Source: Adiantum capillus-veneris (taxonomy: Eukaryota; Streptophyta; Polypodiopsida; Polypodiales; Pteridaceae). Taken from it: a stretch of DNA of 64,000 bases. The stretch's first letter is position 1; each line of letters opens with the position of its first letter. The notes beneath the pieces are model-generated. The model had not been told where the DNA came from, made no database searches, and saw nothing but the letters and a program-made list of their open reading frames with translations. Location: positions 129,456,891 through 129,520,890 of the forward strand of contig CM043947.1 in NCBI GenBank assembly GCA_014529385.2, given 5' to 3'. This document shows positions 10,324 to 23,461 of this stretch, piece after piece. The translations under genes and the position numbers were made by a program.

Positions 10324-11628
10324 GAGGTATTGTGAAAATTACCATAGGAGCTACAATAGAAGGATCAACACATCCTATCTCATGTGGCTCAAATGCAAAA
10401 GCCTTACCATGCTTTGAAAGCATTTCTTTGAAGCACTTTGTCTCCTCCTGTGTTAGAAACTCCTTGCGACCAATCTGCAAGTCTTGGAAAGACTCCTTTG
10501 TGAAGGTATGCCCAATCTTTTTAGGATTCCTCAAACTTGGTTGTAAAGAAGCCTGCTCAATTTTTTCCCTGTTGTTGGGTGGTAAGGGTGAAGCTACTGG
10601 TTTCACCTTCTTTGCTACACTCTTGTATTTAGTTTCAACATGGACTTCTGGGCCAACTGTTTGGCTTTCTTTAAAGGCTTCTATTACTTGATACATTTCC
10701 ATAGAGAAAACTTCCACAACTTCATTTTCAAGATGCAAATTAGACCCCATTATAGCATCAAGCTCACCCATAGTATCTACAAAAGAAACTTGTTTACACA
10801 AACCCAAAACATTTTCAGTAGGCTCTAGCAACCCACTCTTTTTCATGCCTATTTGTACATTATGCACATATTGCCTCTCACATCTCTTCAAATCTTCAAG
10901 TTTTGTAAAACATACTGATCCATTCTTTGTTACCAAGGAGCTCGTTGAAAACGCTTCACCTATTTTTGGATCAGGCGAGACCCTTTTTCTTTCTGTACCA
11001 CTACAATCCCGCTTTACAATGGTACTTGGCCAAAACCCATCATTTCTCTATGATCATGAAACTCTTTGCTCACCTTTGGTAGAGGATGTTCTCTGAGGTT
11101 GTTACGATTTCTTTTGTGGTTCACACAAACTGTGAGAAATTGGACAGCTCGTTTACCATCTTTGCTACGTATCCTAGCATATGCTGAACCATCATCCATT
11201 ACCTTTGTTTCCATTCGAACTCCCACAATGTAGGGCTGTCCAAGGATGAGATGATATGAAGATGTATCCTATACAAAGAAGTTTTGGTCAATCTTTACAT
11301 CACCTATTGTTACCTTCACACCTGGACATGCTGCATACAATTCACCGGATGAATTGTTTGCCACTTTTAGCATCCAGCCGTGATCTGTGTCCATCATCTA
11401 TTTACACTTGTTGTAGAGACTCTTTGACATTATGTTTATTTCTGAACCATGGTCAATCAAGGCAACAAATGGCTCTTCAAGATCACCTACCTTGACCAAA
11501 GTTTCTGTAGTAGCCCTTGCCCAATGACTTCGTGAATAGTAACTCCTAGGAATATCTTCAACTTCTTCATCATCATTTGAGAAATGCACTTGCTTCACTC
11601 TCCCACTAGATTGGTAGCATCCTACCAT
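10250..11628 (-). pseudogene. Ty3 protease and linker (decayed)
   Basis: The retropepsin-like active site reads VALIDHGSEINIMS (usual D-S/T-G with His in the middle), near the 5' end of what remains of the interior. The same frame runs from 11628 to 11014, broken only by TAG at 11400-11398 and TAG at 11271-11269 (FFV*DTSSYHLILGQPYI). The later part, 10936-10250, is in another frame and reaches the start of RT (IVAPMVIFTIPHVPWN). There is no capsid or zinc-knuckle sequence between this and the LTR, so gag has been lost. Confidence 0.75.
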
Positions 11629-11739
11629 AGCTCCATCATTCTCCTTATTTTGTAGTTTTTGGAAAGAAGTGCAATCAAAGAAGACTCACTCTTTCTCTCT
11701 TGCACTCACACACACAAAGAAAGAACACAAAAGAGAATG

Positions 11740-11952
11740 TCAAAACAATACGAAGATGAAAACATCAAGGCTATAGTCATATCGTATCATGGGTAATATG
11801 AAAGGGTTAATAGATGAGTTAATGGCATTCAATCTTGGCTGACCAAATAGGCTACGAATTGTTCTTTGGAATTGTAGTTTTGTGCTTACCATAATATATA
11901 TATTTTGTCTAGTGATTGGGATAAATTGTGTGTACAAATCCTCTTGGTTCAT
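11740..11952 (-). CDS. Twin small ORF B (70 aa), 5' LTR copy
   Basis: Same protein as the copy at 5595-5807, with only two residue changes noted (L10F and H60Y). It overlaps ORF A by the same ATGA. In a transcript from this LTR, A and B are the first substantial ORFs, ahead of pol. I checked for fusion to pol: the B stop lies about 80 bases before the LTR end and there is no open path into protease. Confidence 0.7.
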   Translation of the reverse strand: MNQEDLYTQFIPITRQNIYIMVSTKLQFQRTIRSLFGQPRLNAINSSINPFILPMIRYDYSLDVFIFVLF

Positions 11953-12167
11953 AGCAAGATAGCTACGCTTATATCAAAAGAAAAATTATAGTCTATGAGA
12001 GGTAGTATGATGGGATCCGGTGATAGAAGTATTTCATTGAGCCTTTTAGGGCCGAAGAGAAACACTATACGTTGTTGAAAGTGTATTTTACGGCTAATCC
12101 ATACGTTAATTCTAATAGATCGTACAGAGTGAAAGCGATAAAAATGATCATCATGTGGGTTATTCAT
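11949..12167 (-). CDS. Twin small ORF A (72 aa), 5' LTR copy
   Basis: Same length and frame as the 3' LTR copy, with four residue differences (E41K, V66I, L68V and V69A). All four lie outside the invariant IHFQQR, FG and ILPLIDY blocks. Leader of about 550 nt from the predicted start site. Confidence 0.7.
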   Translation of the reverse strand: MNNPHDDHFYRFHSVRSIRINVWISRKIHFQQRIVFLFGPKRLNEILLSPDPIILPLIDYNFSFDISVAILL

Positions 12168-13576
12168 CTAGAATAGTATGTGAGAAATGTAGATATGAGA
12201 AAAATGTAGATATGAGAGAAGTGAAGAGATGAGAAGTTTCCCTCCCAAGTCCTATTCTTGTCCGTAGGCAATAAGGATACTGCAGGGACAGATGTACCGG
12301 TAGCAAGGAGAACCTAAAATTTGTAGAGAGGATGAATTACTAAGAGTGAGAGAGATAGGTTTGGTTAAGGAGATGAGATTAGATACATATATATATATAT
12401 ATTTTGGATTAGAGATGAAAATGAAAACAACAAGAAATCAAGAAAACATCAATGTAGAACACATCTTACTTGACAAACCCTTCGGCACCATTATTGATGG
12501 AGAGAGAAGAAGAGGGGAGAATTCAACTTTGATTGATACACCAAGTCCACGCCCTTCTTTGATTAGAGTTGATCTTCCAAGGATAGCATGCAAGGATAGC
12601 TAGTCTTCCTCTAGGAGAAAGTGTAGGCTTGGGCTTATGTTAATGGGGCTAAGTACAATTAGGCATTACTACTCACTCCCTCAAGAATTCCTCTCATCAA
12701 TGGCTTGAATGCTTGAGTTCCTTTTCAAGGAAGAAGAGGTCCCCTTTTATAGGTGAAGGGAACCCCCAAGGGTTTACACAAGAAGAGAGGAGCCAGTGTG
12801 AATAGGAATTGGAAAAGTTGGAAATGAGTTGTCCCTGCATGATGTGGGCAAACTGGGGTCCAATATTTTGATCATATCTCCTCAACCGTGGCTCCAAATA
12901 AAAAAGTAAAAATATGGGCAGAAACTTCAGCTCATTACCAACGATTTTCATTTTAAAATCATTTTCCAATTCGGATTGGAACCTTGTGTAAAAAATTCAT
13001 CAAAATAAGGTCCATTTTTGGCAGCAAAAGTCTTCCCGTGGTCCCCTTAGCCTAGACTTTCATTTAATTCCAAAGGACACCTCATGCCATATGAAAGGAT
13101 GACATTGATCCTTGACAAAGTTTTGTAATCATGCTTGCAATAATGTATTAAAATAAGTGTATCTTTGAAATCATGCCACCTAGTGTCCCACTAGAATTTG
13201 ATTCCCTCCTAGTAGCTATTTAAAAAGAAATATAAGAAAAGTATAAAAAATACATAGAATATATATATATTGGACTTTACCCTAGATATAGGATCTAGCT
13301 AGGGTGTGAGATGATAATGAGATAGTAGAAATAAAGAATCAATGCTTTTTGCCCCAAGTTAAAGAGGCGGAGCTATTGATGCTTTTCCCATAGTATTTTC
13401 TGATGGTAAAGTAAGAATAGGTTACCCTTGAGAAAAATAATAGGATGAGATAGAAGGCTTATTATTATACTTAAATATGCATATGTACATTATAGGAAAG
13501 ATAGTTATGTATCTAAAAAGTTACAAGATAGGTCTTGTAGCATGCGTTCCCACTATGTACGTGTCACAGCACGGCA

Positions 13577-14150
13577 ACGGGCTTCCCATTTAATCACCCC
13601 GCACTATTCCAAGGAACAGGGTATCATCCTGACCTGTTGCAGATTCATGAATATCCCAGAAATCTCACCAATGGAAAAATGGAATGGCTAGTTTAGAAGG
13701 CAACGCGATATCGGCTCCTACATATTAGCTGAAAAAGAATGAAGGTAGGGCTAGAGGCATGAATGCCTCTAGCCAAAAGGGGAGGGCTAATGATAGCCGG
13801 TTTTTGGAAATCAAGAAAAAAAAAAAGATTACCTTTCCTCTGCCTGAAGCACAACGACACCGTCGGAGGGCTCAGCAATGCCCTAGTCGACCTCACGGCC
13901 CTAGCTTTTACTAACATGGCCTCGTCACATGGCCCCCCTCACTTGGTCAGCCGTATCACCCTCATGGCTTGGCTCGTCAACCCAATTTTGCTAAAGCTTC
14001 ACACACATACACCCCGCCAACTCACCCTCGCCCTATCTCTTATCACCCGCTCTGTCAGCATCTCTCTCTTACACTCAGTCGCACTCCCTCCCCCTCTCAT
14101 CCTCTTTTCGGCACAGCCCATAGGGCGCAAGGGAGTATATCTGGCTCTCT
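13577..14150. other. Flank of the LTR element, no gene recognised
   Basis: Opposing frames overlap between 13690 and 14160, but they have no family resemblance and merge into CT-rich low complexity, so I do not call them. Confidence 0.4.
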
Positions 14151-14173
14151 CTTAGCACACACACACACACCTA

Positions 14174-14511
<338 letters not shown>

Positions 14512-14859
14512 GCCTATGCACACCCGCCTACCCTCACATATCCACACATAGTACACGCACGCATATACGCACACACAATAACATAGAAAACTTCGAAGGA
14601 ATCGACATCGATGCCCAAAATAAAGACGGCCAACTCGCACCCTGCTGACATCGAAACAAGAAAAGATGCCGAAGGCATGCCCCGACCGACCCCGAAATTG
14701 GCGATCATGCTACATCGACGCACCAACAAGGTCCGCCGTTCGCCGGTATCTCGTCTATTATGCACCTTTGCAGTAATATCCATAGGTTATCATTACTTTT
14801 CTAGTTTAAAGCGAAATCTTATAAAAAACCCCAATTGTAAATTGTCACCTCTCTCTAGG

Positions 14860-15640
14860 TGATGGCCACAAAGGCCCACCTAGGAGTTTTTGTTTTTTAA
14901 ATCCTCCTAAGACAAAGAAAGGGTCAACCATTTGGGACCCACCACTTTGCTTTGTCTCCCCTGATTAGGGTCCTAAACCTAATCAGATTACCTTAACCTA
15001 ATGCACCCAACACCTATAAAAAGGCACTGAGAGGTCACTTTGGGGGGGGGGGGGGGGGGGTCATCACTTGGTAGCATTGGTGGGAGGGATTGGCAACACT
15101 GATATTAAGAGAGAGAAGATTTAGTGTAGCATCTTTGGGAACAAGCACTATGTGAAGAAGCCATGTCTACACCTTGACTCCAATGGTCGCCACACACATA
15201 CTCATGCTAGTAGAAATCTCTGTGTCTATGACTCACCTCTAGAGAACGCACTATTAGGCTCACTATCTCCCTCTCTCTATATCTCTATCACCATGGTTTC
15301 CACCTCGCTGGAAATAAGGTTGCAGTAAATATTGCATGAAAATAGTTTTCCTTCACATCGCGAGGGTTTTCATCACCTGCGTCATTCTCTCTTTCTCTCT
15401 CTAGGTGTGTAGAGTATGTGTTATTTCCAATCATGTTGTCCGCGTCCTAGCCTCTCAAAGCTAGGTGGTGTCCCCCATTTGCTTCATCGTGGCCGGCTCA
15501 ACGTGCATCAACTCCTGGCATTTGAAGCCGTCGGGATCCGTGTCGCGCTTTGTGGTCGCCAATGCCCACACAGAAGAACTCGTTCAAATAAAAGAGTTAC
15601 TAAGATAATAAGCAAACCAATGTTCTAATACCTTATCATT
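14860..15640 (+). mobile_element. Possible solo-LTR or leader-like remnant
   Basis: Contains a TATA-like box (ctataaaaagg, 15014-15024) followed after about 20 bases by a 19-base G run (15042-15060), then a long gene-free, CT-punctuated leader. At 15463-15482 the phrase ctaggtggtgtcccc resembles ctaggtggtgcccc at 62637-62650, in the leader of the 62-kb twin-ORF unit; both follow a CT run and a 'cctag' block. I see no twin ORF here and could not define ends, so this is only a suggestion. Confidence 0.3.
15042..15060. repeat. G homopolymer, 19 bases
   Basis: Uninterrupted G run immediately downstream of a TATA-like sequence. Confidence 0.9.
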
Positions 15641-16129
15641 GATGTCTTTAGTCTATATGTTGGGTTACTTATAGGTCTAGTATCTAGCTGCATATCTATA
15701 CTATGCTGATTTTCTTGCTTTGCAGGTAATCTCAGAAGCAAATAATCAAAAAGCACAGCTTTGCAATCAAGCAACACTTGATTAAGTTCATCAATTTGAA
15801 AGATAGAATCAACTTCAGACTTCATCTACAGACAAGTGAGACATGCAGTAACACAAATAAAATTGCTTTATTTCATTTGCTTGGTGCACTAATTGGAACT
15901 CAACTGTACATATGATAGGAGAAGAGGGTACATGAATCTCTCCAAAAAGGAAAAAAATGGTTTCCATTAGCCTCAAATTGAAGAGTATTATGCTCATAGT
16001 TACATTTCAAACAAGGCGAAGGTTGTATAGCCACTCAGTTGCAAGAACCACATCACCTTTTGACATGTTCATAACGTGAAACTTTAGTGTCCATTGGATA
16101 GCCATGAATCTCTAGTAGAACATTCTTAA

Positions 16130-17130
16130 CTAGAATATCCCAAACATTGGAGTGTGCTTGCAAAGCCTCAACCTCTTAACCAAAGCATAACTCAAAAAAT
16201 TACGAGTTGCTCCGTTATTTCCAAAAAGTATGTACACCTTGTGCCCTTTAACATGTCCATGAAGGAAAACTAAATCATAAGGATCCACTAGTTGTGCCTC
16301 AGAGACCGTCACCTAAGAGGATTGAATAGACAAATTTGATTGTAGTAACTAGATGCTATGCAGAGCATTTCCCTTGGGCTTGGATTGATTTGTATATCTA
16401 TTCAAAACACATTATTTCTTGGTATTCTTGTCTGATAAACATTTCAATCACAATTTCTCGTGAAAAATGTGCAGTAGATAAAGGAACACAAAGCCCTTGG
16501 TTGATTGAGGACGTCTAGACTCTTGGTCGATTGAGGACGTCTTCTATTTGTTGTTTGGATAATTAGAAGCTATGTTATATGTTGCAGGGCATAAATTCAT
16601 TCATCATTAGAATAATTAGAGGCTATGTTATCTATTGTAGGGCATTTAGCATGAAGCACTTCATCATCAACATTGTAAACTAATGCCCTCATGGTTTTAG
16701 GATGAGGATGAGTAGTTTTTGCTTTAACATTAGGGTGCAATCCTCATAGGAATTCTAGAAACTCGTGAAATTCATCGAGACCATCCAACTTGAGAATAAA
16801 TTCTCTATAATATAAATGGTCAAAGATGATCTATTCATAAAATCCTCGTCTCATATTTGCTAATTCTTATCGTCCATTGCTAGGAAGAAATTCTTTCTAG
16901 AAGACAATGACCCTATGTCAAAGCTGTAGTATTTTTGTCCCATTTTAGAAACTTCCACCACTTGTGGGATTTCCTTCATGTGATAAACTAGTTTCCAACG
17001 AGCAAAAGACATCTGTTATAGCACGAAGGTGGCGAACTTTTGTCCCCTTATGTAGAAACGTGTTCATTGCATCTTCATTCCATTCTTGGTCTTGACCTCT
17101 ATAGGCAAAAAACCACCTTTCATCCATGAT
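16130..17130 (-). pseudogene. Degenerate retrotransposon gag-protease remnant
   Basis: The minus frame 16312-16130 reads VFLHGHVKGHKVYILFGNNG then ATRNFLSYALVKRL. This matches the retropepsin layout (x-G-H-K-V-x-x-L-x-D-S-G-A-T-x-N-F) with the active-site D-S-G degraded to G-N-N. Upstream on the minus strand (17127-16320) are short broken frames that may be gag, but I could not align them convincingly. An old Ty3 fragment is the simplest reading. Confidence 0.5.
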
Positions 17131-19370
17131 TAATTATCATGCCTTGCTAAAGGAGATTTTGAGGATGATGGCACACCATTGGCTTCTTGATCGACCATGG
17201 CAAGAATCTCTTTAACCGATCCTTGACTGATCTTTGACCAATCTTTGATAATTTGCACCATAAAATTAGGTTGACTTGGTTATACAAATAGGATTATATA
17301 TATTATTTTGGTTTAATGGGAAATACCGATGATAGACAATAGTGTTGCACAATAATCATATATAAGAGATGTTGATCGTACCATTAAAATATGGCACTGT
17401 TAACTTGTGGTATTTAAGTGCACATTTTCCTAATCCTTTCACTAAGGTTTATGGGAGCAATGAGGAGTCACCTAGGAGAAGGTGTCAAGGGGGCATGGGA
17501 GATTTATAACAAGGATTTTAAAGTTATAATCAATTGCCATAAATGGGAGAAATGTCCTCAAAGACCAATAGTGCAATCTAATCATGATGATGACCATAAT
17601 GCAAGATATTGTTCATTGAAACTTTGACCAATATTAGGTTCTTGAGCATGACATATTAACGCAATGTCGTTTGCATAGGTGCAAGACATGGGTGACTTTG
17701 AGAGTTTATTGCAAAAATAATACATATGTTTTTATGAACATGTAGAGAACATACAAAACACATATTTTCATTTGAATCTCATCACAAAGTTGAAAGAGAA
17801 AACTTAAATTTGAATGAATGGCTTCATGAGAGGTAGTTTCTTAAAAAGTGCTTCAGTGAACGGCATACTCTTCTGGAAGAAGATGGTGTCAATGATGATG
17901 TGATGGCCGCGATGAACATGGGAATGGTAGAAATGGGATAGAGATTGGATTGAAGAGACACGACCCTATGAGCCGAGAGAGCCAAGGAAAATTCTCGAGT
18001 ACGTACATGATTAACCAAACCATTGTCAATCACATTCCATCTATTTTTTGGTGAATTGCATAGTTTTGATGTCTTAAATGATGACAAAAACATACATATT
18101 TCTGTTGAGTATCATGAAAAAAATTATAAATCCTTTGATGCAATGTCTGTGTAACATTGAAGCAAATCGATGGTGAGTCTCATGTTGAACTTTCACTTCT
18201 TGGAAATGAAGAACATGATGTCACTGATGCTTTCAAAAGCCCAAGAAGAGTTTTGTGTCTCATATGTTATTGATGTGGTGACTAAAATAAAGTTCTTCAT
18301 GATGAAATTGTTAGGTAAAAAAAAATGCTTTGTATGAAGCAACCCAGTTCACAAATGAATGGTGTGCTAAATGGATAGTTTCTTGAGGTAATGTGATGTG
18401 ATGGGGCATGTGTATCTATCCACAAGATTGGTGTCTATGTCAATCATGATGGTGTTTCATGTATGCTTATCCATGCTAGGAGAAGTGATGATGTTGTGAT
18501 TTTGAGCAAACTAATGCTTATTTTTGTGCACAATGATGCAAAAATCTTATGCCTTTTTCTCAATGTAAGCTTAGAACTTGAGATCATGTTTGTCAAATGT
18601 GTTGTCTTAAAGTCAAAATTGCATCAAGGAATGAAGTTTCTCTTGGGGGTTGAAGGTGACGGTGTAGGCATTGGGTGATGGGATGGGTAAACTGAGGCTC
18701 TACAAGCAAAAGCAAAGATGGGCCAAGAAGTGTGGTGTCTTGGCAAAAACAGGCAAAGAGGTGGAGCAAGGCAGAGAAGCTTTGATGGCGACAAGTCGGT
18801 GTCCATCTGCAAGTGCAAATTGTATGAAAGAGGGAGGGAGTGGAGTCAACATCACAAGTGGGCAAGGGTGAGGTGGGACATGCCTTCAAATTAAATAATG
18901 AAATTGGGATGAGGGCCAAAGGAAGTTTATATAAGGTTTGATTCATTGAATTTTAAAAGTACTCCTATATCCTTTCTTATTTTCACCTCTAAATAACTGG
19001 AAAATAATTGAAAATTCAGATGGTACCATTTTGTCAAAGTGATTTTCCCTACAAACAATAGATTAAGGAACGTCCTCCACTGTAAACACAACACAACTTG
19101 AAAAGACATGCATGCATGTGTAGTCATAGCATAGCAAGCCACCATGCAAGATCAACAGCTACCTTAAGCTGTCAATCCAAGAAAGAGCACGACATGACTA
19201 GGGCATGGAAACATCTCATGAGAGTAAAAGAGCATCATCAATGGAAATGAAAAGAGGACTTTGTGAGCAAACATAAAGGTAGAGAAAAGCCATAACATGG
19301 GCCTTCCCCTTCTTCATTTCAACCTACCACTCTGAACACAAACACCTGCGCAAGATGTGAGCTATGTTGA
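17131..19370. other. Gene-free region
   Basis: Only short, mutually overlapping frames without family resemblance. No RNA gene or element boundary recognised. Confidence 0.4.
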
Positions 19371-19371
19371 T

Positions 19372-19372
<1 letters not shown>

Positions 19373-19425
<53 letters not shown>
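19373..19425. repeat. C homopolymer, 53 bases
   Basis: The longest homopolymer in the window, followed by aaccc and an A run. Confidence 0.92.
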
Positions 19426-19427
<2 letters not shown>

Positions 19428-20078
19428 CCCAAAAAAAAAAAAGAGAAGGAGGTGTAAACAATGCATAGGAAAACAATATGCACACTCTACTCTACACTCT
19501 ACTCTACTCTACACATACACATGCTTGGAGATGATTTCTTAGGATGCATAGGCAAGCAAGCAATCATGCTAATGCTTTAACCACACTAGAAACACGTACA
19601 AACATAGAATTAGTTAGTTAGGAAAGTGATAAGAAGTGAAGAAGAAAAAGAAGACGGTTCCAAAGCCAAAGCTCTCCTTTTAATTAGCTCAATAAATAAG
19701 TGATGTTCACATTTGATAAATTCCCCTTTATACTTAGCTTTTGCCTTGGGTACCCAAGGGTTCTAAAACTAATTTTAATACAAATAGATAATCAAAGCTC
19801 ATAAATGTGGCATTCATAATATTGTTTAACATTACAAGGTGCCACTTTGCAAAAAATACATAGGAATCATTTTATGGCTCACATTTTAATAATCGCTTTG
19901 GCAAGATAATCCATCTCTTTGAATTTCAATGTGGCATTGCATTTCAAAGAGTCTTACCATACACCGAACGATATTTTTCGAACGAATCAAAATTCGAACG
20001 AATATTTATACTCAACATCAAGAATGAAGTAGAGGGGAACATGCCACTTAGAGACCATGCCTATAGTTTTATTCTATA

Positions 20079-20093
20079 TTCTCTCTCTCTCTC

Positions 20094-20134
<41 letters not shown>
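20079..20134. repeat. (CT)n microsatellite
   Basis: CT run with a single interruption (tcgct). Confidence 0.92.
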
Positions 20135-20137
<3 letters not shown>

Positions 20138-20380
20138 GCGCAATAGCATATGCAAAACAGCCTTCAAAACCTAAGAGAGTAGTGATCTATGTGTATCAAT
20201 TCTTGTCTTCACATCCTTATTTGATAGATGTGACTCATGAGTCTTTGACTCCAAGAGTTGTAGGGCGTTGACATGCCACATGCCACATACGAGTGTTTTT
20301 TTTTGCATGCTTTATTCAACAAAATCTTTATAAGTTTGCAGGTACCTTTGAAGACTAGAAAAAAAGGATGATATGACATG

Positions 20381-20381
<1 letters not shown>

Positions 20382-20453
<72 letters not shown>

Positions 20454-20454
20454 G
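20382..20454. repeat. (GA)n run passing directly into a 12-base G run
   Basis: GA repeat to about 20443, then G to 20454. A CT tract follows at 20597-20622, so this segment can pair with itself. Confidence 0.92.
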
Positions 20455-21343
20455 AAATGACAACGTCAGTGTGCGAGCACGAAGACACTGGAATATTTTC
20501 TTGTTCAATGCATGAGGACGATCCAAGAGAGACAAGTAAATGGGGCACCAATGGGCCCACGTGTAGGCATCGCAAGGACAAAGAGGGCGGGTGCAGTCTC
20601 TCTCTCTCTCTCTCTCTCTCTCGCGTTTGTCTGCAAGGGAGGTGCACCACGGAAAGCACGGGGGGTGTGTCAGGGGTTGCAAGGCTTGCATGAACCATTG
20701 GAGGCGTGCAAGGATGCAGTGGAAGTAGGATGCTAGTATGGCAGTTGAGTCTTCCCTACAATGATTCTCAAGAACGAAGTTTCAATCACCTCCCTATTTT
20801 GTAGGCTAATGTCTATTTGCAGCTAGAGTAGTGAGACCTCGGAGTGCAGGTGGGATGCTAGAAGGATATTGCAGTGCAGAAATGATGACAAAGCATGCCA
20901 TGGCGGGGGGTGCATGAAGCAGGTCAAGAAGAGATCTTCCTCTTTTCTCTTCAAATTTGAGATTCGAAACAAATGTGGAACCTAATTAATTGGTTTTTGA
21001 CAATGAGGAGCTAAATAGGTGTGTTCAATTTTTCAAGTGGAGTTTAATAGATAGAATCTAGGGAGATGTTCCCATTTCTTTCGAGAGAGAAAGCCAAGAA
21101 TTGGTGCGTGGAGGAGAGAGACAAAGAGATTCTCTTGCTAGCTATAAATACGGGTGCTCAAAGAGGAGGAGAGATTTTTGGCTTCTTGTTCACTAGAAGC
21201 ATTGCGCCAGAGTGTCATCTGCTAGGACCTCAAGGAGCTGCAAGATCTCACTTCAAGGCGAGGAGCACACTCGCCTAAGATAGAATCCTTGGAGGTGGAA
21301 GGATGGTGTGCTTGGTTTCTAGCTAGTTGTGCATCTTGTATGC

Positions 21344-21346
<3 letters not shown>

Positions 21347-21393
<47 letters not shown>
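21347..21393. repeat. (GA)n microsatellite
   Basis: Uninterrupted GA run. Confidence 0.93.
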
Positions 21394-21396
<3 letters not shown>

Positions 21397-22700
21397 CACT
21401 ATTTTCCCACTGCGCGTTCTCAACTAGAAAAGAAATATTAAGATGAATATCAATGACTTTTTTTTTTTGCAAAAAATCACAAATTTCACTGACAGAATAG
21501 TTTTTCTATTTCCAACTTGAGTGTTCATGTTTCTCTTCGTACCTCTACTGCTTTGAACTCCTTGCTTAACCTAAATTGATTTCCAAACTAAACAGATGTT
21601 CTATTTTGATCAACAAGAATTACGCGTTCTTAATATGAGGGTAAAAAAATGTAGAACCTGTAGAGGCTTACAACCATGCTATCTAGGCCACATCACGCCA
21701 TAAAGTCTTGGTTCACTTCAGTCAAGCTTGTTTAAATTTTATACACATTCAGACTATATATGCTATGGATAAAAATAATCGGTCCTACCTTCCTACGTAT
21801 ATACCAATATAAATTTGACATTAAATGTGGTTTTACTATATCTGGCTAACCAGTTTTCTCAAGCAGAACGTCAGAGTGCTCCTAAATTTCAAAACTCCAC
21901 TATAAGGGCATGGTCACATGGGGCATAGTAATCTATAATTATCACAGGTAACTATGCCCGTGTCATGGTCACGTAGAGTTTAGTAACTTGTCTGGTCAAA
22001 CTATGCCCATGCTTTTGCAACTATGTCGATTTTGGCATAGTTGCACAACTATGTCAAAGAGGACTTTAAATGAACCTAGTTGCTTGGTGGCTTTCGACAG
22101 CTTTTGTAGCAAGAAGCAATTTTTGCAGCGACGTGGACGAATCAACTTTCCTTGCGCGCTCAGCTAGGCCCGGTTTACCTGCAAATTCTGCAACTGTTTT
22201 ACCTTGCTAGCATGATGTTGCGACCTTTTCACCTCCAGGTGCCAGTGATCTGCACAACTACATCTTCTTGTGACCACGATGATAGGCATCGTTGCCTGCA
22301 AATGCCAGTGAAGAATCTTAGTTGGTTTAGTAGCGTATAACTAATAGTTGTGAATCGCATGAACACTGCCTAACCACTAGCTCTCATTCTCCCCCCCTTA
22401 GCTCCACTCGGTGCCACCTCTCAGCTTGCTCCTATCTTCCGCCCCAAATTCCAAATACCCTCAGTCCCTCCCTGTACACCTCAGGCTCCGCCATCAACCT
22501 TTTAATAGCAATCATCATCTTCACCCTGTTCCAACAGTGGACAATAACAAACCGTTTGAGTCCACACAGCTTGGTGACGGTTGTATGGGCTCATACCATC
22601 TTGCCATGCAATCTTGAGGGTTAGCTAGGGTATAGAGATGTATGGAAAAGTGAAAATTAGTAAATCTCACTCAGGTGCAGCTATGGTGCACAAGAGGCAA
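21394..22700. other. Gene-free region with a repeated 'aactatgcc' motif
   Basis: No gene recognised. Between 21905 and 22060 the words gggcatagt, aactatgccc and ggcatagtt recur in both orientations, next to 'catggtcac' repeats. They form potential small hairpins. Confidence 0.5.
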
Positions 22701-22702
22701 GC

Positions 22703-22803
<101 letters not shown>

Positions 22804-23461
22804 CCGTGCGTGAGGATTTCCGAAAAGATAGACGCAAATTTGTCCTATGTGAGAAGTGAGGTCATATTTTTTTCTGCTCGCTCTCTTTGCTCATGCTAAG
22901 TGGAAGCTTCATCAAGTTGCAAGGGCTGACATAGGGAGTATGAGTGGAGGACAATAAAGGTGGGCTAGGGATGGAAGGTGTAGGACCAAGCGGTCCAAAG
23001 TGAGAAGGAGCTGATAGGCAAGAGATGGCTCTCCCGTAGACGTGCAGGAATGGACTCCAGCTCATTTTCCTTCCACTAGGAAGATTTCGAAAGCAATATA
23101 TATGAAAAATTATTACCGTTTTTGGGGAGTAGTAGGAGGTACCGGCTGTGGAAAATTGAAAAACTTACGAATCTCAGGCGATACCTTCTTGGTAGCAGTT
23201 GAAAGGGAAAATGGTACGCGCAGCCAGTGATGGACGTGGGAAGGCGAAATCCTCCAAGGCAGAGGGAGTGGAAGCAGCCCACGACAGAGAGCGAAAGTAG
23301 GCCCATGACGATGGCAGGGCCGGGTTTAAAAAATTGACGCCCAAGAAGCAGCGTGGGCCACTTATCTGGATCCTCTTGAGCACCATGCCTTTAATCGCTG
23401 CGAGATTGTGCGAGGGTTCTAATTACGTTTCTTCAAGAGTAGTAGATAAGAGAGAAAACGA

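Larger units (their letters stand above)
5515..13576 (-). mobile_element. Ty3-type LTR retrotransposon with twin small ORFs in its LTRs; gag missing
   Basis: Two nearly identical direct repeats of about 1.9 kb (5515-7427 and 11660-13576) flank a minus-strand pol. In sense orientation the LTR starts TGTCGTGC or TGCCGTGC and ends CTTTCCA. A polypurine tract (agagggggtgga) lies exactly at the 3' LTR edge (7428-7439). The interior, from 5' to 3' on the minus strand, holds protease, reverse transcriptase/RNase H and integrase, which is the Ty3 order. No gag is present: the protease frame starts about 30 bases from the 5' LTR. I also find no primer-binding site next to the LTR and no matching 5-bp target duplication (gagtt against acggg). 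A large internal deletion or recombination is likely. Pol has several stops and a frameshift, yet the two LTRs look about 98% identical by eye. Confidence 0.85.
11660..13576 (-). repeat. 5' LTR of the 5.5-13.6 kb element
   Basis: Direct repeat of 5515-7427 with TG...CA ends. The downstream edge at 11660 is followed by protease coding sequence rather than by a tRNA-complementary primer site. TATA box at 12751-12743; expected transcript start near 12715. Confidence 0.88.

Noticed and set aside
5515-13576. Two independent 1.9-kb insertions rather than an LTR pair
   Set aside because: The same orientation, TG...CA ends, a polypurine tract flush with one copy and pol lying between them in the right order all support LTRs, although the missing primer site and target duplication keep some doubt.
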